Virus record (IMG/VR): IMGVR_UViG_3300033182_000856
Span: 1-46,935 of that record
Origin: a virus
DNA: 46,935 nt
Reading direction: 5' to 3' (one strand)
A program made the translations under genes and the position numbers. Under the pieces are notes generated by a model. The model ran no database searches. It was given only the letters and a program-made list of their open reading frames with translations, and was not told where the DNA came from. Below are positions 17,621 through 25,773 of the stretch, one piece after another; the stretch's first letter is position 1, and the number at the start of each line of letters is the position of its first letter.

Positions 17621-19363
17621 TTATCTCAATTCTCTTAAGTCGAAAGTTCTAACACCATCAACTGTAATCTTACCGTAGAAACGGTTGTTCACCATCTTCT
17701 TAGCGTATCTCGTCATGATACCTTTGATTGGTGTAAAGTTGAATGGGTTATACATTGTAGGAGTCAACTGTAGTGGTACATATGGTGCGTAAACGTAACC
17801 TGTATCCAATAAAGATGAACCTTTGTGACCTAACAATACTGTGTTTGGTGGGAAGTAAGGGTCACGGTAAACTTGATATCTACCTGATAACGTACCTACT
17901 CTCTCAATACCCATGTTGTATTGGTCTTGGTCTGGTGCCGCATTAGATACGTGGAAGTATTCTAAGTCGTCGAAGATTGCAGAAATTTCAGAAGAAACTA
18001 CAATCCAGTTAGCACCACCTCTTAATGTTGATTTGTGAATTTGAGCTGAGATTTGGTTAATCGCAGTAATCAATGTTTGGTTCCAATCCTTCTGGTTGTA
18101 GTTAACAGAACCGTTGTTAACTCTCTTCCATCCGTTGTAGTCCCATCTCAATGACCATGCAGCACCTTTTCTCAAGTCTCTTAAGATTTCACGGTCGATT
18201 TCTGCTGCCACTTGCTCAGACAATAAAGCTGTCAATTCAGCTTCAGCGTCGATGTTGTGGAATGCAGAAACGTCTTGTGCCAATTCTGGAGACCATTGTG
18301 CTCTTAGTTTTCTTTCTGTTACAGAAACAGTAACTGCTTCCAAATCGAAAGAAACCTCACCGATTTTATCTTCGAATTCTAATGATTCGTATCTTCTCCA
18401 AGATGCAGTAAACGTGTCACCTGAAGCAACTGTAGTACCAGTGTAACCGTCTAATGAAGTTGAACCGATAGCTGCTGGAGTTGATAAGTCTAATTCTAAG
18501 TAGATGATACCGTCAACATCACAGATGTTGTCGTACTTACCACCTGGACCTGCACCTGGGAAAGCCGCAGTAGCCTCAGAACCATACTGAACGATACCTT
18601 TACCATACTTCTGAGTAACCACTCTAAAGTTATAGTAAGTTGAACTTTCGTAAGTTTCCAATGAAGCCAAGAAGTCTTCTGTATCCATTTCGTTACCGTC
18701 AGGACCGATTAATTTACCAGCACCTGCGTTAGAGAAACCTGATAATGCAAACAACAACGACTTAACGTTAGCTGATGCAGCACCTAATACGTCTGCCAAT
18801 GTAGTTGCAACCAATGCACCTGAATCCCATTTTACTGGTACCAAAGTGTCAGTCAAACCAGTGTAAGCACCTTTCGAGTAATCGAAAAGACCTGCTGGGT
18901 CTGAGTTTGGAGTTTCTCCTTCGTAGAAACGGTCGTACAAGTCCTTACCACTACCGTAGTTAGAATCTGTAGTAGACGGACCGTTAGGTGCACCGAATGG
19001 TGCTACGTGAGTACCGTCATTGTTTCTGTTCTGGATTTTAGGTACAAAGTAGAACAATTTACCGATTGGTAAGTTCATAGCTTGTACTGATACGATATCG
19101 TTAGCTAATAATTTAGAGAATACTCTTCTAACGATAGGGAAGACTACAGTTTCGAATGAACCTGAGTCAGAAGCGTTTGCTGCTTCGTTGATTAAGTGAG
19201 ACGCTTGGTTTTCGTACAATTGTGCCACGTTTTCTTTTAAGTGACCTTTCAATCCGTCCAAGAAACCTAATTTGTCCCATTTGTTGATTGTGTCTTCTTT
19301 GATAACTTTCAAGTGCTTAAGACCGATGTTACCAACAAGACCTGATTCTAATAATGCTCCCAT
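17621..19363 (-). CDS. Major capsid protein (gp23-like)
   Basis: A 580-residue protein in the T4 gp23 position, last gene of the protease-scaffold-capsid block. After an N-terminal region (DTINKWDKLGFLDGLKGHL) comes SHLINE at residues 55-60, then AANASDSGSFETVVFPIVRRVF and VSVQAMNLPIGKLFYFVPK, which parallels T4 gp23, where gp21 cleaves after an (I/L)xE Glu just ahead of a similar block. Cleavage after Glu60 is predicted. Later conserved parts include LRAQWSPELAQDVSAFHNIDAE. Assembles the icosahedral head. No late promoter motif of its own was seen; it lies 25 bases after the scaffold gene. Confidence 0.92.
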   Translation of the reverse strand: MGALLESGLVGNIGLKHLKVIKEDTINKWDKLGFLDGLKGHLKENVAQLYENQASHLINEAANASDSGSFETVVFPIVRRVFSKLLANDIVSVQAMNLPIGKLFYFVPKIQNRNNDGTHVAPFGAPNGPSTTDSNYGSGKDLYDRFYEGETPNSDPAGLFDYSKGAYTGLTDTLVPVKWDSGALVATTLADVLGAASANVKSLLFALSGFSNAGAGKLIGPDGNEMDTEDFLASLETYESSTYYNFRVVTQKYGKGIVQYGSEATAAFPGAGPGGKYDNICDVDGIIYLELDLSTPAAIGSTSLDGYTGTTVASGDTFTASWRRYESLEFEDKIGEVSFDLEAVTVSVTERKLRAQWSPELAQDVSAFHNIDAEAELTALLSEQVAAEIDREILRDLRKGAAWSLRWDYNGWKRVNNGSVNYNQKDWNQTLITAINQISAQIHKSTLRGGANWIVVSSEISAIFDDLEYFHVSNAAPDQDQYNMGIERVGTLSGRYQVYRDPYFPPNTVLLGHKGSSLLDTGYVYAPYVPLQLTPTMYNPFNFTPIKGIMTRYAKKMVNNRFYGKITVDGVRTFDLRELR

Positions 19364-19388
19364 TTTTAATACTATTTAAGGAATATGT

Positions 19389-20789
19389 TTATTTAATTAT
19401 TTTCGTCATCAAATCCTTCATTCTCATGAACTGAGGATTTTCATACGTTTTGCTCTCGATAAGATTTGCAGATGAACCTTTAACAGGAGTCTTAGATACT
19501 TTCTCAGAAACTGATTCTGAAATTGTGTTAGCTTCCTTACTTTCGAATTCTTCTTTCAAAGTCTTATACAAGCTTTTTGATTCTTTCAATGTTTCTACTG
19601 AATCGAATCTTCTAAGGATGTTGATTTTCTCTTGCTTCGTTGTCGTATTTTCTGTGAATAAACGAGTTGCGTAAGCCAAGTTAGAATTGAAGACAGCAAC
19701 TTCGTTCAACTTCTCTTTGAAGATGTTAAGTGCCTTACGGTACTCTTCATTCTTTTCTCTAAGTTGTTGAATTTCTTTTTGAGCTTCTTCACCTAAACGA
19801 GCTTTGTTAGGTACAGAATGTGGTCTTGGTAAACCTTTAGATTTGTCAGATGATGCATTTTGTCCAGCTGCGTGACTTCTCACCATACCTTCAGTTGCTT
19901 CACCTTCCACTTCTTCTTCGTCCATACTCTTATCACCAGAGTACTTTCTTTCACCGTCTGCTTTTTCCATTCCTTCGCTTTCTTTTCTTCTGTCAGCTAA
20001 AGATTGTTCTTTGTCAGACTCTTTACCGTCTTTCATACCCAAAGAATCGTCTAAGTCGTCGTTATAACCTTCTTCCATCTCTTCTTTTTGATATCCTTCT
20101 TTATACTCTTCATCCATATCATCCTCTTCAGACATTTCAATTTCGTAAACAACTTCGTCCATTTCTTCTTCCATATCACCTTCGTGCATTTCTTCTTCCA
20201 CTTCCTCGTCCATTTCTTCCATTTCAACTTCTTCTTCAGATTCCATTTGGATTTTATATTCAACGTCAGCTTCGTTATCTTTAAGTGTAACTTCGTCACC
20301 TTCCTGAGAAATAATGATTCCGTCTTCTTCACCCATCGCTTTGAAAACCTTTAAGATTTCCTCGTCAGATGCTCCCGTCAAATCAAGAGGCAAGAGAACC
20401 TCTTCTTCATCATCAACTTCCAACTCATCACCAGGTAAGTCCATACCCAACATATCTTCTACGTCTTCCATGTCCATTTCCTCGCCTTCGTCTTCCATTT
20501 CTGATTCATCAGACTCCATGTCATCCATTTCGTCCTCTAAGTCTTCGATGTCAAGTTCCATTTCTTGTTCAGCCATTTCTGACTCTTTTACGTCTTCTGA
20601 ACCTTCTTCCATCTCAACTTCTTCAATCATATCATCCTCTTCAGATAATGATTCTTTTACTAATTCACTGATTTCTTCCTTCATAGTAGAAGCAAGTATT
20701 CCTTTTGCGTTTTCCGTTACGGCTTCCTCCAAATTTTTCATTTGTAGTAGTGCCTCTTCAACTAATGATTTTTTAGTTTCGTTTGCCAT
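19389..20789 (-). CDS. Prohead core scaffold protein (gp22-like)
   Basis: A 466-residue, extremely acidic protein (long runs of D, E and M between residues 50 and 300, for example MEMELDIEDLEDEMDD in pieces), with helical ends: LVEEALLQMKNLEEAVTEN at the start and EIQQLREKNEEYRKALNIF plus LNEVAVFNSNLAYATRLF near the C terminus. T4 gp22 is an acidic helical core protein digested by gp21 during maturation. Position between protease and capsid supports the call. The C-terminal helices resemble the capsid-interacting end of scaffolds. Confidence 0.8.
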   Translation of the reverse strand: MANETKKSLVEEALLQMKNLEEAVTENAKGILASTMKEEISELVKESLSEEDDMIEEVEMEEGSEDVKESEMAEQEMELDIEDLEDEMDDMESDESEMEDEGEEMDMEDVEDMLGMDLPGDELEVDDEEEVLLPLDLTGASDEEILKVFKAMGEEDGIIISQEGDEVTLKDNEADVEYKIQMESEEEVEMEEMDEEVEEEMHEGDMEEEMDEVVYEIEMSEEDDMDEEYKEGYQKEEMEEGYNDDLDDSLGMKDGKESDKEQSLADRRKESEGMEKADGERKYSGDKSMDEEEVEGEATEGMVRSHAAGQNASSDKSKGLPRPHSVPNKARLGEEAQKEIQQLREKNEEYRKALNIFKEKLNEVAVFNSNLAYATRLFTENTTTKQEKINILRRFDSVETLKESKSLYKTLKEEFESKEANTISESVSEKVSKTPVKGSSANLIESKTYENPQFMRMKDLMTKIIK

Positions 20790-20827
20790 TTTTTACTTTT
20801 TGCGCAAATGTTTATTAATTCTTATAA

Positions 20828-20835
20828 TATAAATA
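20828..20835 (-). promoter_or_regulatory. Late promoter motif TATTTATA
   Basis: Plus strand TATAAATA, 38 bases upstream of the scaffold start. It would drive the scaffold-capsid transcript. Confidence 0.6.
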
Positions 20836-20883
20836 GTCTAAAATGTTAAAAAATATCACATATGAAATATACGAGCATAAAAA

Positions 20884-20905
20884 AATCGGAAGTCACCCTC
20901 CGATT
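20884..20905 (-). terminator. Terminator hairpin
   Basis: AATCGGA / TCCGATT 7-bp stem with an 8-base loop; on the minus strand it is followed by a run of seven T. It ends the protease/DUF4494 transcript before the scaffold promoter. Confidence 0.65.
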
Positions 20906-20930
20906 CTTAAATTTTTTGGTTTGGTTTTTG

Positions 20931-21140
20931 TTATTCGTAAACCTCGTCAATTTTGCTTTCAGCACATGCGGTGATTCTCCAATCATGTGGGAAACCTTCA
21001 AATTTCTTGGTTACCTTTGATTCAACTTCTGTGACGTTGTAACCTCTTACAAGTTTCTCTTCTCTGATTTTTTTAATCTTTCCTGAGTTTTCATCAGGTA
21101 GGTCATACTGAATTTTTGCTACGAAATATTTCTCATCCAT
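20931..21140 (-). CDS. DUF4494-like small protein
   Basis: A 69-residue protein: KYFVAKIQYDLPDENSGK, EEKLVRGYNVTEVESKVTKKF and ITACAESKIDEVYE fit the DUF4494 pattern (F..KV.Y......KK..E.YLV.A.....AE....), a family mainly known from Bacteroidota. The phage copy is shorter than the cellular proteins. It follows the prohead protease after 13 bases and ends at a terminator. Function unknown. Confidence 0.6.
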   Translation of the reverse strand: MDEKYFVAKIQYDLPDENSGKIKKIREEKLVRGYNVTEVESKVTKKFEGFPHDWRITACAESKIDEVYE

Positions 21141-21153
21141 GGTTATAAAGTTT

Positions 21154-21873
21154 TTAATTACCTAAATAATCGGATAATCTTCTCATTAAGTCAATAGACG
21201 CCCCCATTCCTCCGTCTAATCTTGCTTCAGGTTCAGGTCTTTTTTCTTCTTCTAAGTTCTCTTCGTATTTCCCTTTATCGTCTTTATTAAGGAATAGATA
21301 CGCACCAGGTGTAGATGGTGACGACACAAGGTCAAAACAGATAAGTTCAAAATCTTCCTGAACTTCGTTTCTTTCACCCTTACGTGCCAATGAACCAACA
21401 CCACGAGAAGATACACCCATAGTAACACCTTGTCTCATTAAGTTTGCTGCTTGGTCACCAGGACATGAAACAACACCACCGTTGTGGAAACCAGGTGAAG
21501 TTAATAGTTTCAACTTACCCATCAATGTATTACCTTCCCACCACATATCGGTGATTAAGTGTGATACACGGTCCAAATCAATCAATGATGATTCAGGGTG
21601 GTTAAGTTCTGAAATAGACAATCCTTTGTTGATTGCTCCTTGGTATCTTTCTGCTTCTCTACGTAAAATCTTTTCAGGGTATACACGACCGTTTCTATTT
21701 GGTGTGTCGTATTTTTGTAATACGGCGTAGAACTCAAAAGGTTTTGAGTGGTCTAATTGACCGTAGGATTCTTTGATAACTTCTGCGTTACGGCTGTCGT
21801 TAGGATTTACATAACCCGCATCCCATTCAATCAATATTCCTTTACCTGTATCGTTTGGACCTAATATTTTCAT
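21154..21873 (-). CDS. Prohead core protease (gp21-like)
   Basis: A 239-residue serine protease of the herpes-assemblin/T4 gp21 fold. The catalytic His is His92 (SELNHPESS), the Ser lies at 155 or 156 (TMGVSSRGVGS), and a later Asp181 is in ICFDLVSSPSTPGAY. FYAVLQKYDTPNRNGRVYP near residue 50 is a further conserved block. It cleaves scaffold, capsid and internal proteins, in T4 after (I/L)xE; candidate sites occur on several proteins in this window. It has a late promoter and precedes scaffold and capsid as in T4. Confidence 0.9.
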   Translation of the reverse strand: MKILGPNDTGKGILIEWDAGYVNPNDSRNAEVIKESYGQLDHSKPFEFYAVLQKYDTPNRNGRVYPEKILRREAERYQGAINKGLSISELNHPESSLIDLDRVSHLITDMWWEGNTLMGKLKLLTSPGFHNGGVVSCPGDQAANLMRQGVTMGVSSRGVGSLARKGERNEVQEDFELICFDLVSSPSTPGAYLFLNKDDKGKYEENLEEEKRPEPEARLDGGMGASIDLMRRLSDYLGN

Positions 21874-21889
21874 TGTAATAAATCTTTAT

Positions 21890-21897
21890 TATAAATA
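21890..21897 (-). promoter_or_regulatory. Late promoter motif TATTTATA
   Basis: Plus strand TATAAATA, 16 bases upstream of the protease start. Confidence 0.65.
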
Positions 21898-21911
21898 CTT
21901 GAGAATAGAGA

Positions 21912-22310
21912 TTATTCTATGATGATGTCATATTCACTTACCTCAACACCTATATATTTGGAATATTTGGCATTCATTACTTGGGAAACGGCATTATTTA
22001 TAACATACCCTAATGATAAATCTTCTCCTGAATAAACGTCTTTGATTGCCCACGTTAAAGCGAAACCTGTCACGTCTTGTTCACCACCATAAGTGTAAAG
22101 AACTCTATCAATCACGACTCTAACAGAGATATCATTATCCACCATATCTCCTTCTAACATAACATTCCTAAAAGTCACAACAGTAAAATCCTCAATAATA
22201 GTAAAATCAGATGGGTCAATAATGTTGTTGAGGTCATCAATGGCGGTGTTACCCTCACTGATGACCTTCTTCAAATTCTTTAATTGTGATTCTGTAATTT
22301 TGATTTTCAC
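21912..22310 (-). CDS. Virion protein with capsid-targeting-like N terminus
   Basis: A 132-residue protein whose start (MKIKITESQLKNLKKVISE) matches the ITExQL...VhxE peptide also found at 15011 and 39033 (minus). It ends in ISE, a likely prohead-protease site. The remaining 113 residues are a beta-rich acidic domain (FTVVTFRNVMLEGDM, VRVVIDRVLYTYGGEQDV). No family recognised. Adjacent to the protease, so probably an internal head protein. Confidence 0.6.
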   Translation of the reverse strand: MKIKITESQLKNLKKVISEGNTAIDDLNNIIDPSDFTIIEDFTVVTFRNVMLEGDMVDNDISVRVVIDRVLYTYGGEQDVTGFALTWAIKDVYSGEDLSLGYVINNAVSQVMNAKYSKYIGVEVSEYDIIIE

Positions 22311-22321
22311 GAAAAAGGTGT

Positions 22322-22771
22322 TTAAGATAAATATTCCTTCTTTTTCGTTTTGGTTTTTGAAAGAGTAAAATAATCGGACGACATCAACTCGTCGTTGTAT
22401 ACAGATTTACAAATTTGTTTTACTCTATCTCTAAGTATGATTGATTTGAAATCCATATGTTCTTTTAAGAAGAATGTAATCTCCAAATTCATGAATGACT
22501 TTTTACCCAATTGTATACCACTGGTTCTTAGGTCCAAGTCTACGATATTGTGTGGTTCAAAAATTAAGTTATCCACACATTCTAATAAATTATGTTTTAT
22601 ATTACGATTTAGGTTACCGTTTATTCTATTCCAGTTGTCACTGTCTACTGTGGGTTCTACCCATGATTGTATGGAAATGTAAATTGATTTTAAGTTTTGT
22701 GCGTCTACTGTTCCATAACTACACTTTGCATTTTCAAAGATGTTTAACTTTGAACTTTTACCTTTTTTCAT
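22322..22771 (-). CDS. Hypothetical protein, 149 aa
   Basis: A mixed alpha/beta protein with YISIQSWVEPTVDSDNWNR, NGNLNRNIKHNLLECV and a basic tail (SKTKTKKKEYLS). Not recognised. It precedes the targeting-peptide protein by 11 bases on the same strand and is presumably a late gene; GATAAATA lies between them. No signal peptide. Confidence 0.6.
   Translation of the reverse strand: MKKGKSSKLNIFENAKCSYGTVDAQNLKSIYISIQSWVEPTVDSDNWNRINGNLNRNIKHNLLECVDNLIFEPHNIVDLDLRTSGIQLGKKSFMNLEITFFLKEHMDFKSIILRDRVKQICKSVYNDELMSSDYFTLSKTKTKKKEYLS
22326..22333 (-). promoter_or_regulatory. Late promoter motif (TATTTATC)
   Basis: Plus strand GATAAATA, 15 bases upstream of the 22310 start and inside the 3' end of the upstream gene. 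One mismatch to the consensus. Confidence 0.4.
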
Positions 22772-22832
22772 ATATGTTTCATATATCTTCTCGTTTATTT
22801 GTTGATAAAAGTATAATAAACTTTTTCCCTTC

Positions 22833-22847
22833 AGTCAAAATTTGACT
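22833..22847. repeat. Perfect inverted repeat, possible operator
   Basis: AGTCAAA-A-TTTGACT: 7-base arms around one base, in the 106-base gap between the divergent 22771 (minus) and bS21 genes, just upstream of the bS21 late motif. Not followed by a T-run, so more like a protein-binding site than a terminator. Confidence 0.4.
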
Positions 22848-22856
22848 TAAAAAAAC

Positions 22857-22864
22857 TATTTATT
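22857..22864 (+). promoter_or_regulatory. Late promoter motif (TATTTATT) for bS21
   Basis: TATTTATT lies 13 bases before the ATG at 22878; one mismatch to the consensus. It suggests bS21 is made late. Confidence 0.45.
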
Positions 22865-22877
22865 ATAATAGTCAAGT

Positions 22878-23069
22878 ATGTTAGTAATAAAAGTAGACAA
22901 AAAAGGTGGTATTGAGAGAGCACTCAAAAATTATAAGTATAAGGTGATAAAAACCAAACAACTTAATAATTTACGAGACGGACGATATCATGAGAAAGAC
23001 ACCACCAGAAAAAGGAAACAACTCCAAAAAGCCAAATATGTAGAAAAAAGAAAGGGTTTAGAAGACTAA
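22878..23069 (+). CDS. rpsU: Ribosomal protein bS21 homologue
   Basis: A 63-residue basic protein with the bS21 pattern over its full length: VIKVDKKGGIERALKNYKYK, then LRDGRYHEK, RKRKQLQKAKYV and a short C-terminal tail. Size equals cellular bS21. In Bacteroidota, bS21 helps hold the 16S rRNA tail so that Shine-Dalgarno pairing is blocked; a Tyr near the C terminus is implicated, and a Tyr is present here at position 54. The phage copy could replace host bS21 on ribosomes and change which mRNAs are favoured. It is the only rightward gene in a long leftward block and ends inside its own terminator. Confidence 0.85.
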   Translation: MLVIKVDKKGGIERALKNYKYKVIKTKQLNNLRDGRYHEKDTTRKRKQLQKAKYVEKRKGLED

Positions 23070-23080
23070 ACCCTTTTTTA
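23051..23080 (+). terminator. Terminator overlapping the bS21 stop codon
   Basis: Stem AAAGGGTTTAG / CTAAACCCTTT (11 bp, AAGA loop) followed by TTTTT. The stop TAA at 23067-23069 is part of the 3' arm, a very compact arrangement. Confidence 0.85.
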
Positions 23081-23081
23081 A

Positions 23082-23816
23082 TTATAACCCCTCGTGTAGT
23101 TGTCGTAACTTATATAACGAAACCAAATCGTTTTTACTTTCATTAATCTTTTCAATGGTTTTACCAATTTTTTCTTGAAGTTCTTTGTCTTCACTCTCAT
23201 TGACACTACCTTGTAGTTTAGAAACCACAGATTCTTTAAGAGTATTCATTTCTTCTGAGATTTGTTCTTTTGTCATTGACAACAATGATTTCAATTCTTC
23301 TTTCTCAGCTTCGTTGATGTTTTCGTATTCTTTGTTGAATGTGTTTGATGCAATTTTCAACATTGTAGATAGTGGTAAGTTTACCGATTCTTTGATTACG
23401 TCTTCGATTTTTGTTTCAGAAAGTGTTCTTTGAATCTTTAATTTTGATTCAACAACCGCTTCCAATTTTGTTAAAGATTTTTCGTAAATAACGTTATCAA
23501 TATCTACGTAATTATTTTCAACAGATTCGTCCAAAAGCGTGTTAACCCATTTAGATAATTCTTCAATTTTTTCTTTGTTATTTGTGATGATGTCATTTAA
23601 CTTTTCAAACGACTCATTTACATATACTGAAGCAACTTCTTTAGATAAACCTTTTTGTGAGCTCAACTCATCATAAAGGTAATAGGCTTCAGCTAAATTT
23701 TTGTCACCCAAGATTCTCTTTTTGAAACCCTGTAGATTAGACTTAAAAGATTCTTTACCGTAAGTAGAAACTAACGTTTTTTCAATCTTTGATTTAATTG
23801 CACCGAACTTATTCAT
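23082..23816 (-). CDS. Helical head-assembly protein (prohead core component candidate)
   Basis: A 244-residue almost entirely helical, charged protein (SKIEKTLVSTYGKESFKSNL, LQEKIGKTIEKINESKNDLV). It lies between portal and protease genes, where T4 has the small core genes 67 and 68, so a prohead core or portal-associated role is a fair inference. Several LxE/IxE sites occur along it, which would suit digestion by gp21. No sequence family recognised. Confidence 0.55.
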   Translation of the reverse strand: MNKFGAIKSKIEKTLVSTYGKESFKSNLQGFKKRILGDKNLAEAYYLYDELSSQKGLSKEVASVYVNESFEKLNDIITNNKEKIEELSKWVNTLLDESVENNYVDIDNVIYEKSLTKLEAVVESKLKIQRTLSETKIEDVIKESVNLPLSTMLKIASNTFNKEYENINEAEKEELKSLLSMTKEQISEEMNTLKESVVSKLQGSVNESEDKELQEKIGKTIEKINESKNDLVSLYKLRQLHEGL

Positions 23817-23829
23817 AATTCTTTTATTT

Positions 23830-23837
23830 AATAAATA
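23830..23837 (-). promoter_or_regulatory. Late promoter motif (TATTTATT)
   Basis: Plus strand AATAAATA, 13 bases upstream of the 23816 start. Confidence 0.45.
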
Positions 23838-23840
23838 TTA

Positions 23841-25724
23841 CTATTTAAGTAAGTCGTTTAACTTTTCTTCCATCTCACCCAATGACTCTCTACCTTTTGA
23901 AAGGTCAATGGTCTCATCCTGACCGAATAATGTTGAGTCTTCAAGGATTAAATCTAAGTCTTTATTTCTTACGAAAGTCTCAGGTGTGATGTCTTCACCA
24001 CCGCCAGCTTCAACTTCACCAGCAGGTTCACCACCTAAATCTCCACCCAAGTCACCTCCGAGGTCACCACCTAAGTCACCACCAAAGTCTGAACCTCCAC
24101 CGAAGTCACCACCTCCGAAGTCGTCTCCTCCTTCTTCACCAGCACCTGCTTCAGGTTCTGCACCTTTCTGACCGTATAGTTTGTCAAGGTTATCAAAGAT
24201 ACCTGTGTGTAGGATAACTTCCTGTGTTTTCTCCAACTCACCTGAAACCGCTCTTTCAATACGTTGTTGTTGTAAGTCAAGTTTAATTTCCTCATCAGAG
24301 AATCCAAGAATGTGTTTCTTAGCCCAAGACGATGATACAGGTAAAATACCATTCCCTGGGTCTGTAGTGGCATCACGATACAATTGAATCTTCTGTTGCC
24401 ATTGTTCCACCTTCAACAAGTCAGCTTGAGTTGATGGGTTAGTCAATGCCAATTGGAAGTTATTCAATTCATCCTCAAAACCTAAGATGTATAGGTGGAT
24501 GATTGCAATCTTATTCAACTCCTGAATCATAGACTTCTGAATTCTGTTGATAGTTCTTGCAAAACGGATATCCTGTAATGCTAAGTTCTTACCTTCACCA
24601 GTAACTTCTTCAAAACCTAAGAATGCCTTAGGAACACGAAGAGCCGTCAATAGTTTCTTTTGGATGTATTCAATATCCGCAATCTCTGACAGGTTCTGAG
24701 CACCTGGTAAAGTATCAATAGGGTTCGGAGCGTTAGGGTCACGAACAGGAATAAAGTAATCTTGGTCTACAGCCATTTGGTTCATACGTAGGTCAACATT
24801 ACCCGTAGATGGGTCTGCGACCTGGTCACGTTTGAACTTGTTGGCGACTCGTTGTACATACGGTTCAACATCTTTGTCGTCCATGTTTCCGACGAATACT
24901 TTGAATACCCTTCTTTCAGGTGCTCTTGATGTTCTATAGATTAACATGGCATCTTCTGATAGGATAAGTTGTTTCCAAATTCTTCTGGCTTTCTCCAACA
25001 TTGAAGTCCCATAAGGAAGTTTACGGTCATCACCCAAAAGTCTGAAGTGTGCAATCTCCCATGTGTTGAACTCCATATCCTTAACTTTCCATTTGAACTT
25101 AAGGACCTCTTCGTTACTCTCACCACTTGGTTGTTGAACACCGTATTGACTCGGAGCAGACTTCATTCCTCTCTCCAATCTTTCAATTTCAATGTTTGGT
25201 AATTGTTGACCACCCATGATACCTTTCTCAGGGTCCAACTTCAAGTATACGAAGTTATCACCATACTTAGCCGTGTTTCTTGTCCACATCGGTAAGTTGG
25301 TATCAATATCCAATCTGTTGTTGAATAGGTCAGTCAATACTGATTTGATTCTCTTACTTTCTGAATACACCTGAAGGATGTATCCGTCTTCGTTTGCTGT
25401 TGTAGATTCCTCAGCATAGATATCAAGTGCCGCTGAAATCTCAGGAGTATATTCCATACTCTCGTAATCGTAGAACGCAGCTAATCTTGTTGGCTCATAA
25501 TATACGGCTTGAGTATATAGGTTGTTTTCAACCTTCTGCCATTGTTGACCCAAATACAAAGTTTGTTGAGCTTGAAGTTTCTCTCTTTCGTATTCTTTCT
25601 TATCTGGTGTCTTTAATAATTCTTTCTTGTCAAACTTGTATACAGGAGGCTGTTGGTCCAATGTAGAATCGGGACCAAAAACTTTGGTTAATCTCTGCCA
25701 TACAGTATAGTTATTCTCAGCCAT
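23841..25724 (-). CDS. Portal vertex protein (gp20-like)
   Basis: A 627-residue protein (T4 gp20 has 524). The N-terminal half carries the T4-type portal pattern: ALDIYAEESTTANEDGYILQVYS, WTRNTAKYGDNFVYLKLDPE, FRLLGDDRKLPYGTSMLEKARR and YRTSRAPERRVFKVFVGN; then VDQDYFIPVRDPN and LTALRVPKAFLGFEE. Near the C terminus is a Gly-rich stretch of GGDL/GGDF repeats (about residues 535-580), absent from T4, followed by an acidic tail. It forms the dodecameric head-tail gate for DNA. Located right after the terminase, as in T4. Confidence 0.92.
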   Translation of the reverse strand: MAENNYTVWQRLTKVFGPDSTLDQQPPVYKFDKKELLKTPDKKEYEREKLQAQQTLYLGQQWQKVENNLYTQAVYYEPTRLAAFYDYESMEYTPEISAALDIYAEESTTANEDGYILQVYSESKRIKSVLTDLFNNRLDIDTNLPMWTRNTAKYGDNFVYLKLDPEKGIMGGQQLPNIEIERLERGMKSAPSQYGVQQPSGESNEEVLKFKWKVKDMEFNTWEIAHFRLLGDDRKLPYGTSMLEKARRIWKQLILSEDAMLIYRTSRAPERRVFKVFVGNMDDKDVEPYVQRVANKFKRDQVADPSTGNVDLRMNQMAVDQDYFIPVRDPNAPNPIDTLPGAQNLSEIADIEYIQKKLLTALRVPKAFLGFEEVTGEGKNLALQDIRFARTINRIQKSMIQELNKIAIIHLYILGFEDELNNFQLALTNPSTQADLLKVEQWQQKIQLYRDATTDPGNGILPVSSSWAKKHILGFSDEEIKLDLQQQRIERAVSGELEKTQEVILHTGIFDNLDKLYGQKGAEPEAGAGEEGGDDFGGGDFGGGSDFGGDLGGDLGGDLGGDLGGEPAGEVEAGGGEDITPETFVRNKDLDLILEDSTLFGQDETIDLSKGRESLGEMEEKLNDLLK

Positions 25725-25736
25725 TTTTTGTTTTTA

Positions 25737-25744
25737 TATAAATA
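25737..25744 (-). promoter_or_regulatory. Late promoter motif TATTTATA
   Basis: Plus strand TATAAATA, 12 bases upstream of the portal start. Confidence 0.65.
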
Positions 25745-25773
25745 GTAGTAATTCCCTACAATAATTAAATATT

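Noticed and set aside
19850-20832. Several long rightward frames opposite the scaffold gene
   Set aside because: They are Ser- or Leu-rich mirrors of the acidic low-complexity scaffold code and have no promoter or start context.
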